Source: Amphiplicatus metriothermophilus (GTDB lineage: Bacteria > Pseudomonadota > Alphaproteobacteria > Caulobacterales > Parvularculaceae). Taken from it: a stretch of 64,000 bases of DNA. A model generated the notes under the pieces. The model made no database searches. It was not told where the DNA came from and worked only from the letters and a program-made list of their open reading frames with translations. The stretch covers positions 310,001 to 374,000 of the forward strand of contig NZ_FZQA01000003.1 in assembly GCF_900199215.1 (NCBI RefSeq), written 5' to 3'. The position numbers and the translations under genes are program-made. Positions 1 to 9,155 of this stretch are shown piece after piece (positions within the stretch are counted from its first letter, which is position 1; each line of letters starts with the position of its first letter).

Positions 1-1319
1 AAGTGATCGATCGCAATCCGGCGGACTTCGGCGATCGCCTGGAATACTTCGCCCTGCTGCGAACTTTCGCGACGACTCTCTCCGGAAGGGACAAGGACGA
101 GTTTCATTTCACCATCCCTACCGATGAATTCTTGAGGCAACGAAATTCCACGCCGCGCGCAGAATATGGCGCGGAATTAGCCATATTTTCGGCAACGCCG
201 CCAAGAGATGTGCGCGTTCTGTATACGGAGCCTGGCTCGCCGGCTGCGGAAGTCGTCGGCGGCCAGATAAATCTTCCGCGAGGAACGCGCATTCTTGAGG
301 TGGACGGCGTCGATCTCGTCAACGCCAACACGCAGGCTGAAATCGATATCCTGAACAACGGTCTTTTTCCGGCGACGGCGGGCGAACAGCATACCTTCGT
401 CGTTCGGGACGCCGGCGCCGCATCGACGCGAACCGTGACCTTGATCTCGGAGAACATCGCGCCCAAGCCGGTCAATCTGACGAGCGTCGTCGACACGCCG
501 GGCGGAAAGGTAGGCTATATGCTGCTGACGACGTTCAGCCCTTTCGCGTCAGAGAAGGACATCGCCGATGCGATCGCCGCCATGAGGGCGGACGGCGTTC
601 AGGATCTCGTTCTCGACCTCAGATACAATAGCGGGGGATTGCTCGCCGTCGCCTCGCAGCTCGGTTATATGATCGCCGGGGAGGCGCGCACGAGCGGCAG
701 AGTTTTTGAAAGGCTGCGCTTCAACGACGACGCCGGCGACCTCAATCCGGTGACCGGCCAGTTCAATGAACCTGTGCCTTTCTTTGACGAGGGGCTCGGA
801 TTCTCCCTGCCTGCCGGCCAGCCGCTGCAAAGTCTCGATCTGCCGCGCGTTTTCATTCTGTCGACCGAGATTACGTGCAGCGCCAGCGAGGCGGTGCTTA
901 ACGCGCTGCGCGGGATCGACCTTGAAGTGGTGCTGATCGGCGGCGCGACCTGCGGGAAGCCGTTCGGGTTCTTCCCGCAGGACAATTGCGGCGTCACCTA
1001 CTTCACGATCCAGTTCCAGGGCGTGAACGACAAAGGATTCGGCGATTACGCCGACGGGTTTTCGCCGGAAAACTCCAGCGCCGCTTTTGCGGTGAAGGTT
1101 CCCGGCTGCGAGATTTCCGATGATCTTGGCAGCGCGCTCGGCGATGAAAACGAGCCGATGTTCGCCGCGGCGCTCGCCTATCGCGAAACCGGCGCCTGCC
1201 CGACCTCGGCCATGGCGTTTTCCGCCAGTAGTTCGAGCGTCAAGGAGAGCGGGGCGTCGCCCATGCTGCCGGGCAGGAGCGTATTTGAGACGAACCGCGA
1301 CATGCGGATGCCGAATTGA
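1..1319 (+). CDS. S41 family C-terminal-processing-like protease, 5' partial
   Basis: The gene runs in from the left edge: the first readable codon (GTG at 3) gives no signal peptide, so the true start is probably outside the window. A PDZ-like segment (VRVLYTEPGSPAAEV to about residue 130) is followed by the S41 core, with LVLDLRYNSGG, then C-S-A-S-E containing the expected Ser nucleophile, then CGKPFG containing the expected Lys partner. S41 enzymes use a Ser/Lys dyad and usually act in the periplasm or at the outer membrane. The substrate cannot be inferred here. Several Cys near the active site (TCS, TCGK, DNCG, PGC) suggest disulfides, which supports an exported protein. It is followed after 20 bases by a small lipoprotein gene on the same strand. 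Confidence 0.85.
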   Translation, partial: VIDRNPADFGDRLEYFALLRTFATTLSGRDKDEFHFTIPTDEFLRQRNSTPRAEYGAELAIFSATPPRDVRVLYTEPGSPAAEVVGGQINLPRGTRILEVDGVDLVNANTQAEIDILNNGLFPATAGEQHTFVVRDAGAASTRTVTLISENIAPKPVNLTSVVDTPGGKVGYMLLTTFSPFASEKDIADAIAAMRADGVQDLVLDLRYNSGGLLAVASQLGYMIAGEARTSGRVFERLRFNDDAGDLNPVTGQFNEPVPFFDEGLGFSLPAGQPLQSLDLPRVFILSTEITCSASEAVLNALRGIDLEVVLIGGATCGKPFGFFPQDNCGVTYFTIQFQGVNDKGFGDYADGFSPENSSAAFAVKVPGCEISDDLGSALGDENEPMFAAALAYRETGACPTSAMAFSASSSSVKESGASPMLPGRSVFETNRDMRMPN

Positions 1320-1339
1320 GGTGCGAAACGGAGCCAGGA

Positions 1340-1714
1340 ATGGTTTCATATCGCGGCATGTTCATTCCGATCGCGCTTATCGCGCTGATGGCGAGCGCCT
1401 GCCAATCGAACGGCGAAGGCGAGGGGGAGCCCGCCGCGCTCGCTGCAGCGGACGCCGAGACGATGGCACGGGCGAAGGCCGCGCTCGCTGAGGCGATGGG
1501 GGTCGCGAAGGTCGAGTTGGGTCCCGGAGATCCGACGAAAATGTCGACCCTTGCCGTTCTGCCGCCGCGCCCGACCGCGCATGAGGACAGAAGCCTGGCG
1601 CGGCCGACGGTGTTCGACATTGTTTTGAAAGACGGACGGTGCTTCGCGGTCAGGCGCGAGACCGGCGAGGCTTACGAGCTGAAAGACGTGTCCTGCCGCG
1701 CGCTGCGGGAATGA
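1340..1714 (+). CDS. Small lipoprotein of unknown function with Gly-Glu linker
   Basis: ATG at 1340 is preferred because it starts a clean lipoprotein signal: a hydrophobic stretch (FIPIALIALMASAC) ending in a lipobox, preceded by AGGA. The mature protein begins at Cys and has an acidic NGEGEGEPAAL linker, then an Ala/Glu-rich helical stretch and a C-terminal half with two Cys (DGRCFAV and DVSCRAL). About 124 residues. I do not recognise a family. It lies 20 bases after the S41 protease and may share its transcript. The GEGEGE linker after the lipobox recurs in the lipoprotein at 15451-16290, otherwise unrelated to this one by eye. Function unknown; probably envelope-anchored. Confidence 0.6.
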   Translation: MVSYRGMFIPIALIALMASACQSNGEGEGEPAALAAADAETMARAKAALAEAMGVAKVELGPGDPTKMSTLAVLPPRPTAHEDRSLARPTVFDIVLKDGRCFAVRRETGEAYELKDVSCRALRE

Positions 1715-1750
1715 CCGGGGCGATGCTTGCAGGAGGCGTTCCGTGATGGT

Positions 1751-1765
1751 ATGACACCGGTTACC
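1751..1765. promoter_or_regulatory. Operator-like site upstream of kduI (copy 1)
   Basis: ATGACACCGGTTACC lies 68 bases before the kduI start. Its core ACCGGT is palindromic with a central CG, as in LacI-family operators. The same 15 bases occur once more, at 6216-6230 before the TRAP transporter gene. The identity of the repressor is inference; no LacI-family gene lies in the window. Confidence 0.65.
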
Positions 1766-1833
1766 TAACCTGATGCGGCGTCCTGCCGTCGGGCGTCTCA
1801 TAAGGCGCATCAGGCGGCGGGCGGGAGGAAGCG

Positions 1834-2682
1834 ATGTTCGACAGGATTTATCAGGCTACGCATCCCGACATGATGGAAGGGGTCTCCAACGAAAAGCTCC
1901 GCGAGCGCTACGCGGTCACGGGGCTTTTCGGCAAGGATCGCATTTCGCTCAATTATTCGCATAATGAACGTTTCGTCATCGGCGGCGCGGCGCCGGTCGC
2001 GCAGGCGCTGAAGCTGCCGGACCAGACCGAACCGCCTTCGGCTAAGGACGCGCCGTTTCTGCAGCGTCGCGAGATGGGAGCGGTCAATGTCGGCGCCGGC
2101 GCGGGGCGTATAACCGTCGACGGCGAGGCCTACGAAATGCAGCCGAAGGACGGCCTGTATATTCCGATGGGCTCGGAAAAGGTTGTGTTCGAATCGACGG
2201 ACCCGGCGAGTCCGGCGAAGTTCTATCTCGTCTCGACTCCCGCGCACCGCCGTTATGAAACCGTAAAAATCTCCATCGACAAGGCCGTGCCTCTGGAGCG
2301 CGGCTCGCTGGAAGAGTCGAACGAGCGCACGATCTATCAGTTCATCGTTCCCGATACCTGCAAGTCTTGCCAGCTCCTTTTGGGACTAACGATTCTCAAT
2401 CCGGGCAGCGTGTGGAACACCATGCCGCCGCACCTGCACGACCGGCGTTCGGAGGTGTATTTCTACTTCGATCTCGGCGAGGACGATCGCGTGTTCCACT
2501 TCATGGGCGAGCCGGAAGAGATGCGTCATATCGTCATGCGCAATGACGAGGCGGTGATCTCGCCGCCCTGGTCGATCCATATGGGATGCGGCGTCAAGAA
2601 CTACGCGTTCATCTGGGCGATGGGCGGGGAGAATCTCGACTACACCGACATGAACGTCCTCGACATCTGCCAGCTCAGATAA
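1834..2682 (+). CDS. kduI: 5-dehydro-4-deoxy-D-glucuronate isomerase
   Basis: KduI converts 5-keto-4-deoxyuronate, formed from unsaturated uronic acids released by polysaccharide lyases, to 2,5-diketo-3-deoxygluconate in the cytoplasm. The 282-residue product is the usual family length (about 278). The metal site is intact: [10 protein letters not shown] supplies His200, His202 and Glu207, and WSIHMG supplies His249, each four residues offset from the E. coli ligands. The start follows GGGAGGAAG at good spacing. kduD begins two bases after the stop, so the two are translationally linked. The operator-like site at 1751-1765 lies upstream, implying induction by an uronate intermediate. Nothing odd in the sequence. 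Confidence 0.95.
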   Translation: MFDRIYQATHPDMMEGVSNEKLRERYAVTGLFGKDRISLNYSHNERFVIGGAAPVAQALKLPDQTEPPSAKDAPFLQRREMGAVNVGAGAGRITVDGEAYEMQPKDGLYIPMGSEKVVFESTDPASPAKFYLVSTPAHRRYETVKISIDKAVPLERGSLEESNERTIYQFIVPDTCKSCQLLLGLTILNPGSVWNTMPPHLHDRRSEVYFYFDLGEDDRVFHFMGEPEEMRHIVMRNDEAVISPPWSIHMGCGVKNYAFIWAMGGENLDYTDMNVLDICQLR

Positions 2683-2684
2683 CC

Positions 2685-3443
2685 ATGCCGTCCGCATTCG
2701 ACCTTTCGGGAAAGATCGCGCTGGTCACTGGCGCCAATACCGGCATCGGTCAGGGTCTCGCTGTCGGTCTCGCCGAAGCCGGCGCCGACATCGCCGCGGT
2801 GGGGCGCAGCGACCCGGCAGAGACCCGTAAGATAGTGGAGAAGGCGGGCTGCCGTTTCGCCTTCGTCGAGGCCGACCTGCGCGACAGCGCCCGGGCGGAA
2901 GAGATCGTAGCGGCGGCGAAGAAGGCGCTCGGCCCCGTCGATATTCTGGTCAACAACGCCGGCGTGATCCGCCGCAATGACGCGCTCGACTTCACGCAGG
3001 AAGACTGGGACGAGGTTCTCGACGTCAATCTCAAGACGGTGTTTTTTCTCTCCCAGGCGGCCGCGAAACGCATGGTCGCCGCCGGGCGGCCGGGCAAGAT
3101 CATCAATATCGCTTCCATGCTGTCCTTTCAGGGCGGGATTCGCGTCGCCTCCTACACGGCGAGCAAAAGCGGCGTGGCGGGCCTGACGAAGCTGCTCGCC
3201 AATGAATGGGCGAGCCGGGGAATCAACGTCAACGCCATCGCTCCGGGCTACATCGCGACCAACAACACGGCGGCGCTGCGCGCGGACGAAAAGCGCAACG
3301 CGGAAATCCTCGGCCGCATCCCGGCGGGACGCTGGGGCGAGCCGGGGGATCTCGCCGGGGCGGCGGTGTTCCTTGCTTCGCCGGCTTCCGATTACGTGCA
3401 CGGAACGATCCTCGCCGTCGACGGCGGCTGGCTGGCGCGCTAG
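2685..3443 (+). CDS. kduD: 2-dehydro-3-deoxy-D-gluconate 5-dehydrogenase (SDR family)
   Basis: KduD reduces the KduI product to 2-keto-3-deoxygluconate with NAD(P)H. The 252-residue protein is a classical short-chain dehydrogenase: TGANTGIG near residue 15 for the cofactor, NNAG, Ser144, and Tyr157-x3-Lys161 (YTASK). The ATG at 2685, two bases after the kduI stop, gives a proper N-terminus (MPSAFDLSGKIALVTG); a longer in-frame reading would overlap kduI by about 100 bases and is unlikely. Position directly after kduI makes KduD far more likely than a generic SDR such as a 3-oxoacyl-ACP reductase. Confidence 0.93.
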   Translation: MPSAFDLSGKIALVTGANTGIGQGLAVGLAEAGADIAAVGRSDPAETRKIVEKAGCRFAFVEADLRDSARAEEIVAAAKKALGPVDILVNNAGVIRRNDALDFTQEDWDEVLDVNLKTVFFLSQAAAKRMVAAGRPGKIINIASMLSFQGGIRVASYTASKSGVAGLTKLLANEWASRGINVNAIAPGYIATNNTAALRADEKRNAEILGRIPAGRWGEPGDLAGAAVFLASPASDYVHGTILAVDGGWLAR

Positions 3444-3473
3444 GATCGGGACGTCCGAAAGCAGGGAAGACGG

Positions 3474-4493
3474 ATGGCCCGAAATCGCGCGATCGTTTGT
3501 TTCGGCGAGCTTTTGCTGCGGCTCAACGCGCCGGGGCGCGAGCGACTGCTCCAATCCCAGCGGCTTGACGTTCATGTCGGAGGAGCCGAAGCAAATGTCG
3601 CGGTTTCCCTCGCGCAGTTCGGGCATGAGGCTCGCTTTGCGAGCGTCGTCGCCGACAACGCCCTTGGCGAGGCGGCTCTTGGGGAGCTCCGGCGCTACGG
3701 CGTCGACGTTTCGCCGGTCGCGCGCGCATCCGGTCGGATGGGACTTTATTTCATGGCCTCAGGCGCGACGCGGCGGCCTTCGGAAATTATTTACGACCGG
3801 GCGGGCTCGGTTTTCGCCGAAGCCGGAGAAGAGACGCTCGACTGGCCGGCGATCCTCGACGGTGCGGGCTGGCTGCATGTTTCCGGCGTGACGCCTGCGG
3901 TCGGCCCGAAGCCGGCCGCCGCCGCGCTCAAGGCCGTTCGCACTGCGAAGGAATGCGGGGTGAAGGTTTCCTTCGACGGCAATTATCGCGCCCAGCTCTG
4001 GGCGGCCTGGGGCGGGGACGGGCCGGCGATCCTGCGGCGGATTCTCGCTTGCGCCGATCTCGCCTTCATCAACGAACGCGACGTGGGCCTGGTTCTCGGG
4101 CGCGATTTTCCTCGCGACGAGGCGGGCCGGCGCGCCGCTTTCGCCGCCGCGTTCGAGGCTTTTCCGGGACTTGAGCTTATCGCGGCGACGCGCCGGCGCC
4201 AGCACAGCGTCGACCATCACGCATTGACGGCGGTTCTCGCGACGCGGGACGGGGGCGAGCGGCGCTCGCGCGAATGGGACCTTTCCGGCGTCGTCGACCG
4301 CATCGGCGCGGGCGACGCGTTCGCAGCCGGGACGCTGCGCGGCCTGATCGCCGGGCACGATCATCGGCATACGGTCGAGTTCGCCGCCGCCGCAGCGGCG
4401 CTGAAGCACTCCATGCCTGGCGACTTTAACATCGCCACGGTCGCTGACGTAGAGCGGGCGCTCGCCGAAGACGACCTCGACGTGCGCCGGTGA
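3474..4493 (+). CDS. kdgK: 2-keto-3-deoxygluconate kinase (PfkB family)
   Basis: Phosphorylates 2-keto-3-deoxygluconate to KDPG, the entry to the lower Entner-Doudoroff pathway. The 339-residue product has the PfkB/ribokinase fold: N-terminal FGELLLRLNAPG, the glycine-rich VGGAEANVAVSLAQFG, and the C-terminal anion-hole and catalytic motif GAGD at 278-281 (Asp281 as base). ATG at 3474 lies 30 bases after kduD and follows a purine-rich stretch. The neighbours kduI and kduD fix the substrate assignment. The KDPG aldolase needed next is not in the window. Confidence 0.9.
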   Translation: MARNRAIVCFGELLLRLNAPGRERLLQSQRLDVHVGGAEANVAVSLAQFGHEARFASVVADNALGEAALGELRRYGVDVSPVARASGRMGLYFMASGATRRPSEIIYDRAGSVFAEAGEETLDWPAILDGAGWLHVSGVTPAVGPKPAAAALKAVRTAKECGVKVSFDGNYRAQLWAAWGGDGPAILRRILACADLAFINERDVGLVLGRDFPRDEAGRRAAFAAAFEAFPGLELIAATRRRQHSVDHHALTAVLATRDGGERRSREWDLSGVVDRIGAGDAFAAGTLRGLIAGHDHRHTVEFAAAAAALKHSMPGDFNIATVADVERALAEDDLDVRR

Positions 4494-4517
4494 GGCGGCG
4501 AGTCAAAAGGACCCTCC

Positions 4518-6128
4518 ATGACCGATAAGGCTCGACGACACGCTCCTTCGCGCCTGCCGCGCCGCAAGGTGCTCGCCGCCGGCGCCGTCGCGCCGCTGAT
4601 CGCGGCCGCCGCGGGGCGCGCAAAGCCGGCGGCGGCGCCGCTCGCCATGACTGTTCACGGTCCGGTGCGGGGTTATCGCGACGGGGCGATCAACGTCTTC
4701 AAGGGGGTGCGCTATGGCGCGGACACCCGCCCGCGCCGGTTCGAGCGTCCGGCGCGGCCGCAAGGCTGGCAGGAGCCGGTCGAGGCGGTCGATTACGGCC
4801 CGGCCTGCCCGCAGCGCGGCGCGCGCGAAGCGATCAGCGAGGATTGTCTCTTCCTCAATGTCTGGACGCCAGGCCTCGCCGACGGCGGAAAACGCCCTGT
4901 TATGGTCTATTTCCATGGCGGAGCCTATAATTCCGGGTCCGGATCAAGCCCGCTGTATGACGGGCGTCGGCTTGCTGAAAAAGGCGACGTCGTCGTCATA
5001 ACGGTCAATCATCGTCTGAACGCCTTCGGCTATCTCTACCTGCCGCTCGTCGCGGGCGGCGCCCTGCCGGATTCCGGCAATGCGGGCATGTGGGATCTCG
5101 TGCTCGCGCTCGAATGGGTTCGCGACAATGCGGCGACGTTCGGGGGCGATCCGGGCCGCGTCATGGTCTTCGGCCAGTCCGGCGGCGGCGCGAAGATCGC
5201 GACTCTGATGGCCGCCCCGGCGGCGATGGGGTTCTTTCACGCCGCTGCGACCATGAGCGGCCAGCAGGTGACCGCCTCAGGACCTCTCAACGCCAGCGAG
5301 CGGGCGCGCGCGTTTCTCGACGCGCTGTCAGTCTCGCCTGGCGACGTCGCGGCGCTGAAATCCCTGCCGGCGGAGCGTCTTGTCGAAGCGCTGGCGACGC
5401 CGGACCCGATCGGGCCGGATCGCGGCGGGGTCTATTTCGGGCCGGTGCTGGACGAGCGCTTTCTTTCCCGCCATCCCTTCTGGCCCGACGCGCCGGCGCA
5501 GTCGGCCGAAATTCCGATGATCCTCGGCAATACGAAGGACGAAACGCGCAATCTCATTGGCGCGCGCGAGCCCGACGCCTTCGATCTGCGATGGGAGGAT
5601 TTGCCGGCGCGGCTCGCCGCCCATATGCGCGTCGACATCCATCCCGGCCATGTGGTCGAGACCTATCGCCGTCTTTATCCGGACCATTCGCCTTCGGACG
5701 TGTTCTTCGCGGCGACGACCGCGGCGCGCTCCTGGCGCGGGCAGGTCGAGGAGTCGGACGCTCGCGCGCGGCAGGGCGCGCCGACCTGGGTCTATCAGAT
5801 GGATCTCGCCTCGCCCCTCGACGGCGGCAAATGGGGCGCGCCGCATACCATCGACATCGCCCACGCCTTTGACAATACGGACAAGCCCGGCTCGCTCACG
5901 GGAACGGGCGCCGCCGCGCGCCGCGTCGCCGACGAGCTGAGTCGCGCCTTCATCGCGCTCGCGCGTCATGGCGATCCCAACCATTCCGGCCTGCCGCGCT
6001 GGGACCGCCATACCCTGCCTGAACGCCAGACCATGGTGTTCGACGAGACGACGCGCCTTATGAACGACCCGCGCAAGGGCGAGCGCGCGCTTTTCGCCAA
6101 GGTTCCTTTCACCCAATGGGGGACGTGA
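4518..6128 (+). CDS. Exported type-B carboxylesterase
   Basis: A 536-residue alpha/beta hydrolase of the carboxylesterase type B (cholinesterase-like) family. The triad is visible: Ser221 in GQSGGG, Glu342 in TKDE, His443 in GAPHTID. The N-terminus carries an arginine pair before a hydrophobic run (RLPRRKVLAAGAVAPLI), a Tat-like signal, so it probably acts in the periplasm. It starts 24 bases after kdgK on the same strand and precedes the second operator and the TRAP genes. From that setting I infer that it removes ester groups (acetyl, methyl or feruloyl type) from uronate-containing substrates before uptake. Family membership is firm; the substrate is a guess. Confidence 0.88.
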   Translation: MTDKARRHAPSRLPRRKVLAAGAVAPLIAAAAGRAKPAAAPLAMTVHGPVRGYRDGAINVFKGVRYGADTRPRRFERPARPQGWQEPVEAVDYGPACPQRGAREAISEDCLFLNVWTPGLADGGKRPVMVYFHGGAYNSGSGSSPLYDGRRLAEKGDVVVITVNHRLNAFGYLYLPLVAGGALPDSGNAGMWDLVLALEWVRDNAATFGGDPGRVMVFGQSGGGAKIATLMAAPAAMGFFHAAATMSGQQVTASGPLNASERARAFLDALSVSPGDVAALKSLPAERLVEALATPDPIGPDRGGVYFGPVLDERFLSRHPFWPDAPAQSAEIPMILGNTKDETRNLIGAREPDAFDLRWEDLPARLAAHMRVDIHPGHVVETYRRLYPDHSPSDVFFAATTAARSWRGQVEESDARARQGAPTWVYQMDLASPLDGGKWGAPHTIDIAHAFDNTDKPGSLTGTGAAARRVADELSRAFIALARHGDPNHSGLPRWDRHTLPERQTMVFDETTRLMNDPRKGERALFAKVPFTQWGT

Positions 6129-6215
6129 CAAGCAAGACGGGCGGCGCCTCCTGACTTGCTCATGCATGGGCGCCTCCGCGCAGGCGATTTTCCATGGCTC
6201 CGCTTTTCAAATGTA

Positions 6216-6230
6216 ATGACACCGGTTACC
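6216..6230. promoter_or_regulatory. Operator-like site upstream of dctP (copy 2)
   Basis: An exact second copy of ATGACACCGGTTACC, 54 bases before the preferred dctP start and 87 bases after the esterase stop. Flanks differ from copy 1 (AAATGTA before, ATGCC after), so the identity is confined to the site itself, as expected of a protein-binding sequence rather than a recent duplication. Confidence 0.65.
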
Positions 6231-6284
6231 ATGCCAGCGACAAGGACAGCCTGGATCGGCAGGCCGGGAGGAAACCCAAGCGAC

Positions 6285-7382
6285 ATGGCCGAAGCGCGCC
6301 GCGATCGAAGCGCCATCCCCATCGCATGCGCGGGGGCCGTCAACGGACCTGCGCCGACGCAAGGCGATAAGCGGCCGAAGCCGGCTGTCCTGGTCGGTGC
6401 GGTGGATAGGCGCGCCTTCCTCGCCGGCGCGGCGGCTTTGGCGGCCGGTTGCGGGCGCGACCAGCCGCGACCCCTCTTCTCATCCGACACCCATCCAGAC
6501 GGCTATCCGACCGTCGAGGCGGTGAAAGAGATGGCGCGGCTGCTGCGGGCGCGCACCGGCGGGCGGCTCGACGTGAAGATTTTCGCCGGCGGACAGCTCG
6601 GCTCGGAGCGCGACACGCTGGAGATCGCCACCTTCGGCGGGCTCGACATGAACCGCGTCAACCTCGCGCCTTTGAATTCCATCGAGCCGCTGACCACGAT
6701 TCCGTCGCTCCCTTTCCTGTTCCGCTCGACGGCGCATATGCGCCGCGCCCTCGACGGCGCGCCTGGCGAGGCGATCCTCGCCGCGCTTGAGCCGCACGGG
6801 CTCATCGGACTGTGCTTTTACGATTCCGGCGAACGCTCTTTCTACAACACGAAACGGCCGATCCATACGCCGCAGGACATGCGCGGCATGAAGATCCGGG
6901 TGCAGAATTCAGACCTTTATGTCGCGATGGTCAGGGCGCTGGGCGCCGACGCCACGCCCATGTCGCTGGGGGAGGTCTATCAGTCGCTGGTGCAGGGCGT
7001 GATCGACGGGGCGGAGAACAACTGGCCTTCCTACGAATCCGGCCGCCATTACGAGGCGGCGCCGTATTACAGCCTCACCCGACACGTCATGGCGCCGGAG
7101 ATTCTCGTCATGTCGAAGGCGCGTTGGGAAAAGCTCTCGGCGCCGGACCGGGAGGCGGTGCGCGGCGCGGCTAGGGAATCCGTGCCCTTCATGCGCGCGC
7201 TGTGGGACAGGCGCGTCGAGGAATCGCGCGCGCGGCTCTTGGCGGAGGGCGTGAAGGCCAACGAAGTCGACGATCTTGCGCCCTTCGTGGAACGGATGCG
7301 GCCTGTCTGGTCGCGTTTCGTCGTCACCGACGCGCAAAAACGTCTTGTGCGGATGATCGAGGAGATGGCGGACGATGCTTGA
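6285..7382 (+). CDS. dctP: TRAP transporter substrate-binding protein (DctP family)
   Basis: Periplasmic solute-binding subunit of a TRAP transporter. Typical DctP features: GGQLGSERDTLE, GMKIRVQNSD with the Arg that usually contacts the substrate carboxylate, and DGAENNWPSYE. ATG at 6285 follows GGGAGG and lies after the operator; this gives 365 residues, but the signal (DRRAFLAGAAALAAGC, a Tat-like arginine pair leading to a lipobox) begins only near residue 38. A GTG at 6402 would place the signal at the N-terminus but has no clear ribosome site. The gene overlaps dctQ by 8 bases. The island suggests an uronate or sugar-acid ligand. Confidence 0.9.
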   Translation: MAEARRDRSAIPIACAGAVNGPAPTQGDKRPKPAVLVGAVDRRAFLAGAAALAAGCGRDQPRPLFSSDTHPDGYPTVEAVKEMARLLRARTGGRLDVKIFAGGQLGSERDTLEIATFGGLDMNRVNLAPLNSIEPLTTIPSLPFLFRSTAHMRRALDGAPGEAILAALEPHGLIGLCFYDSGERSFYNTKRPIHTPQDMRGMKIRVQNSDLYVAMVRALGADATPMSLGEVYQSLVQGVIDGAENNWPSYESGRHYEAAPYYSLTRHVMAPEILVMSKARWEKLSAPDREAVRGAARESVPFMRALWDRRVEESRARLLAEGVKANEVDDLAPFVERMRPVWSRFVVTDAQKRLVRMIEEMADDA

Positions 7383-7884
7383 GAAGCTTGCCAAGATCAC
7401 TCGCGCCGCGAGCGAGATCATGATGAAGTTCGCCGCCGCGGGCCTTGTGTTGATGACCGTCATCGTCGGCTGGCAGGTTTTCGGCCGCTATGTGCTGAAC
7501 TCCAGCCCGTCCTGGTCGGAACAGGCCTCGCTCACATTGATGATCTGGTACGTCTCCTTCGCCGCTGCGGCCGGCGTGCGCGAGGGCTTCCACATTCGCA
7601 TCGTCGCCGTGGAGAACGCCGCGCCCGCGCGCGCGCGTCGCTATATGCGCATCGCATCCAATCTCGTGGTCGCCGGTTGCGGCGCGGCGATGCTCGTCTG
7701 GGGCGGCGATCTCGTCGCGCGCACCTGGAGCCATGTGATCCCCTCGCTCGGCCTGCCGCGCGGGCTCGCCTATCTGGGCTTGCCCATCGCCGGGGCGCTG
7801 ATCGTCCTGTTCGCCGTCGAGCGCGCGCTGGAGGAAGCGCGCGGACTGAAGTCCGAGGACGAGGAGGACCCGCGGTGGAGCTGA
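7375..7884 (+). CDS. dctQ: TRAP transporter small permease (DctQ family)
   Basis: The 169-residue small membrane subunit that bridges the binding protein and the large permease. Four hydrophobic segments are visible (near residues 18-38, 52-72, 93-113, 134-152), the usual DctQ topology, and WSEQASLTLMIWYVSFAAA matches the conserved second segment. Its ATG lies inside the end of dctP and its end overlaps dctM, so the three subunits are translationally coupled. Confidence 0.92.
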   Translation: MLEKLAKITRAASEIMMKFAAAGLVLMTVIVGWQVFGRYVLNSSPSWSEQASLTLMIWYVSFAAAAGVREGFHIRIVAVENAAPARARRYMRIASNLVVAGCGAAMLVWGGDLVARTWSHVIPSLGLPRGLAYLGLPIAGALIVLFAVERALEEARGLKSEDEEDPRWS

Positions 7885-9155
7885 CCGTCCTCATCCTCAC
7901 GCTGGCGATCCTTCTGGCGCTTGGCGTTCCCGTCGCCTTCGCGCTCCTGGGCGCCTCGATCGCGACCTTCGTCGCGCTCGACATCCCGCTCATCGTAGTC
8001 TTCCAGCGCGTCGCGGCGGGCATGAGCGTGTTCACGCTGATGGCGATTCCTTTCTTCATTTTCGCGGGCGACCTCATGTACCGCTCCGGCGTGGCGGAGC
8101 GGCTGGTGCGCGCGGCGGAAGCCGCTCTGGGCCGCGCGCGCGGCGGGCTCGGTCTCGTCACCGTCGGCGCTTCGACCATGTTCGGCGCGGTTTCCGGTTC
8201 GGCCATCGCCAGCGCCTCGGCGATGGGCTCGGCGCTCATGCCGCTGATGAAGGAAAAGGGCTATGACGGCGATTACGCGGTCAATGTGACCGTGTCCTCG
8301 GCGATCGTCGGCCTGCTTATTCCGCCCTCGCACAATATGATCATTTATGCGGCCGCCAGCGGGACGGGGGTGTCGATCGGCGATCTGTTCCTCGCCGGGA
8401 TCGTTCCGGGCGCGCTCACGGCGGGGCTTTTGATGATCGCAGCCTGGGCGGTGGCGGCGCGCCGCGGCTATCCGCGCGGGGCCTTTCCAGGCTGGCGGGC
8501 GTTTCTGCTGGCCTGCGCGGCGGCTCTGCCCGGCCTCATGGCGGCGGTCATCATCATGGGCGGCATTCTGAGCGGAGCGTTCACGGCGACCGAATCCTCC
8601 GCCGTCGCAGTGATCTACACCATTCTCGTCGGCGCTTTCGTCTATCGCAGCCTGGGCTGGCGACGGTTCGTCGAGTCTGCGGTCCAGTCGGCGAAAATCA
8701 CGGCGATGGTGCTGCTGATCATCGGCGCGGCGACGGCGTTCGGCTATGCGCTGGCGATCCTTGAGACGCCCTCGCAGCTGGCGGGTCTCATTACGGCGGT
8801 CAGCGACAATCCGATCGTTATTCTGCTCATCATCAATCTGATGCTGCTCGCGCTCGGCACGTTCATGGACATGTCGCCGCTCATCGTCATCACGACGCCC
8901 ATCCTGCTGCCCATCGTGCAGAAGCTCGGCATGGATCCCGTGCAGTTCGGGGTGGTGATGATGCTCAATCTGGGGATCGGCCTCATCACGCCGCCAGTGG
9001 GGTCTGTATTGTTCGTAGGCGCGGCGGTCGGCAAGACGCCGGTCGAACAGGCGGTGAAGACCATCTGGCCGTTTTACGGGGCGATGATCTTCGCGCTCGT
9101 TCTCGTCACCTATGTTCCCGCCCTTTCCATGCGGCTTCCGGAGCTGTTCAAATGA
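7875..9155 (+). CDS. dctM: TRAP transporter large permease (DctM family)
   Basis: The 426-residue transport subunit, which moves the ligand with sodium. About twelve hydrophobic segments are present, with family signatures such as FFIFAGDLMYRSG, LIPPSHNMIIYA and LGIGLITPPVG. The start is GTG at 7875, preceded by GAGGAGGAC and overlapping dctQ by 10 bases; it gives the normal DctM N-terminus (ELTVLILTLAILLALGVPVA). Longer readings would overlap dctQ extensively and are rejected. Confidence 0.93.
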   Translation: MELTVLILTLAILLALGVPVAFALLGASIATFVALDIPLIVVFQRVAAGMSVFTLMAIPFFIFAGDLMYRSGVAERLVRAAEAALGRARGGLGLVTVGASTMFGAVSGSAIASASAMGSALMPLMKEKGYDGDYAVNVTVSSAIVGLLIPPSHNMIIYAAASGTGVSIGDLFLAGIVPGALTAGLLMIAAWAVAARRGYPRGAFPGWRAFLLACAAALPGLMAAVIIMGGILSGAFTATESSAVAVIYTILVGAFVYRSLGWRRFVESAVQSAKITAMVLLIIGAATAFGYALAILETPSQLAGLITAVSDNPIVILLIINLMLLALGTFMDMSPLIVITTPILLPIVQKLGMDPVQFGVVMMLNLGIGLITPPVGSVLFVGAAVGKTPVEQAVKTIWPFYGAMIFALVLVTYVPALSMRLPELFK

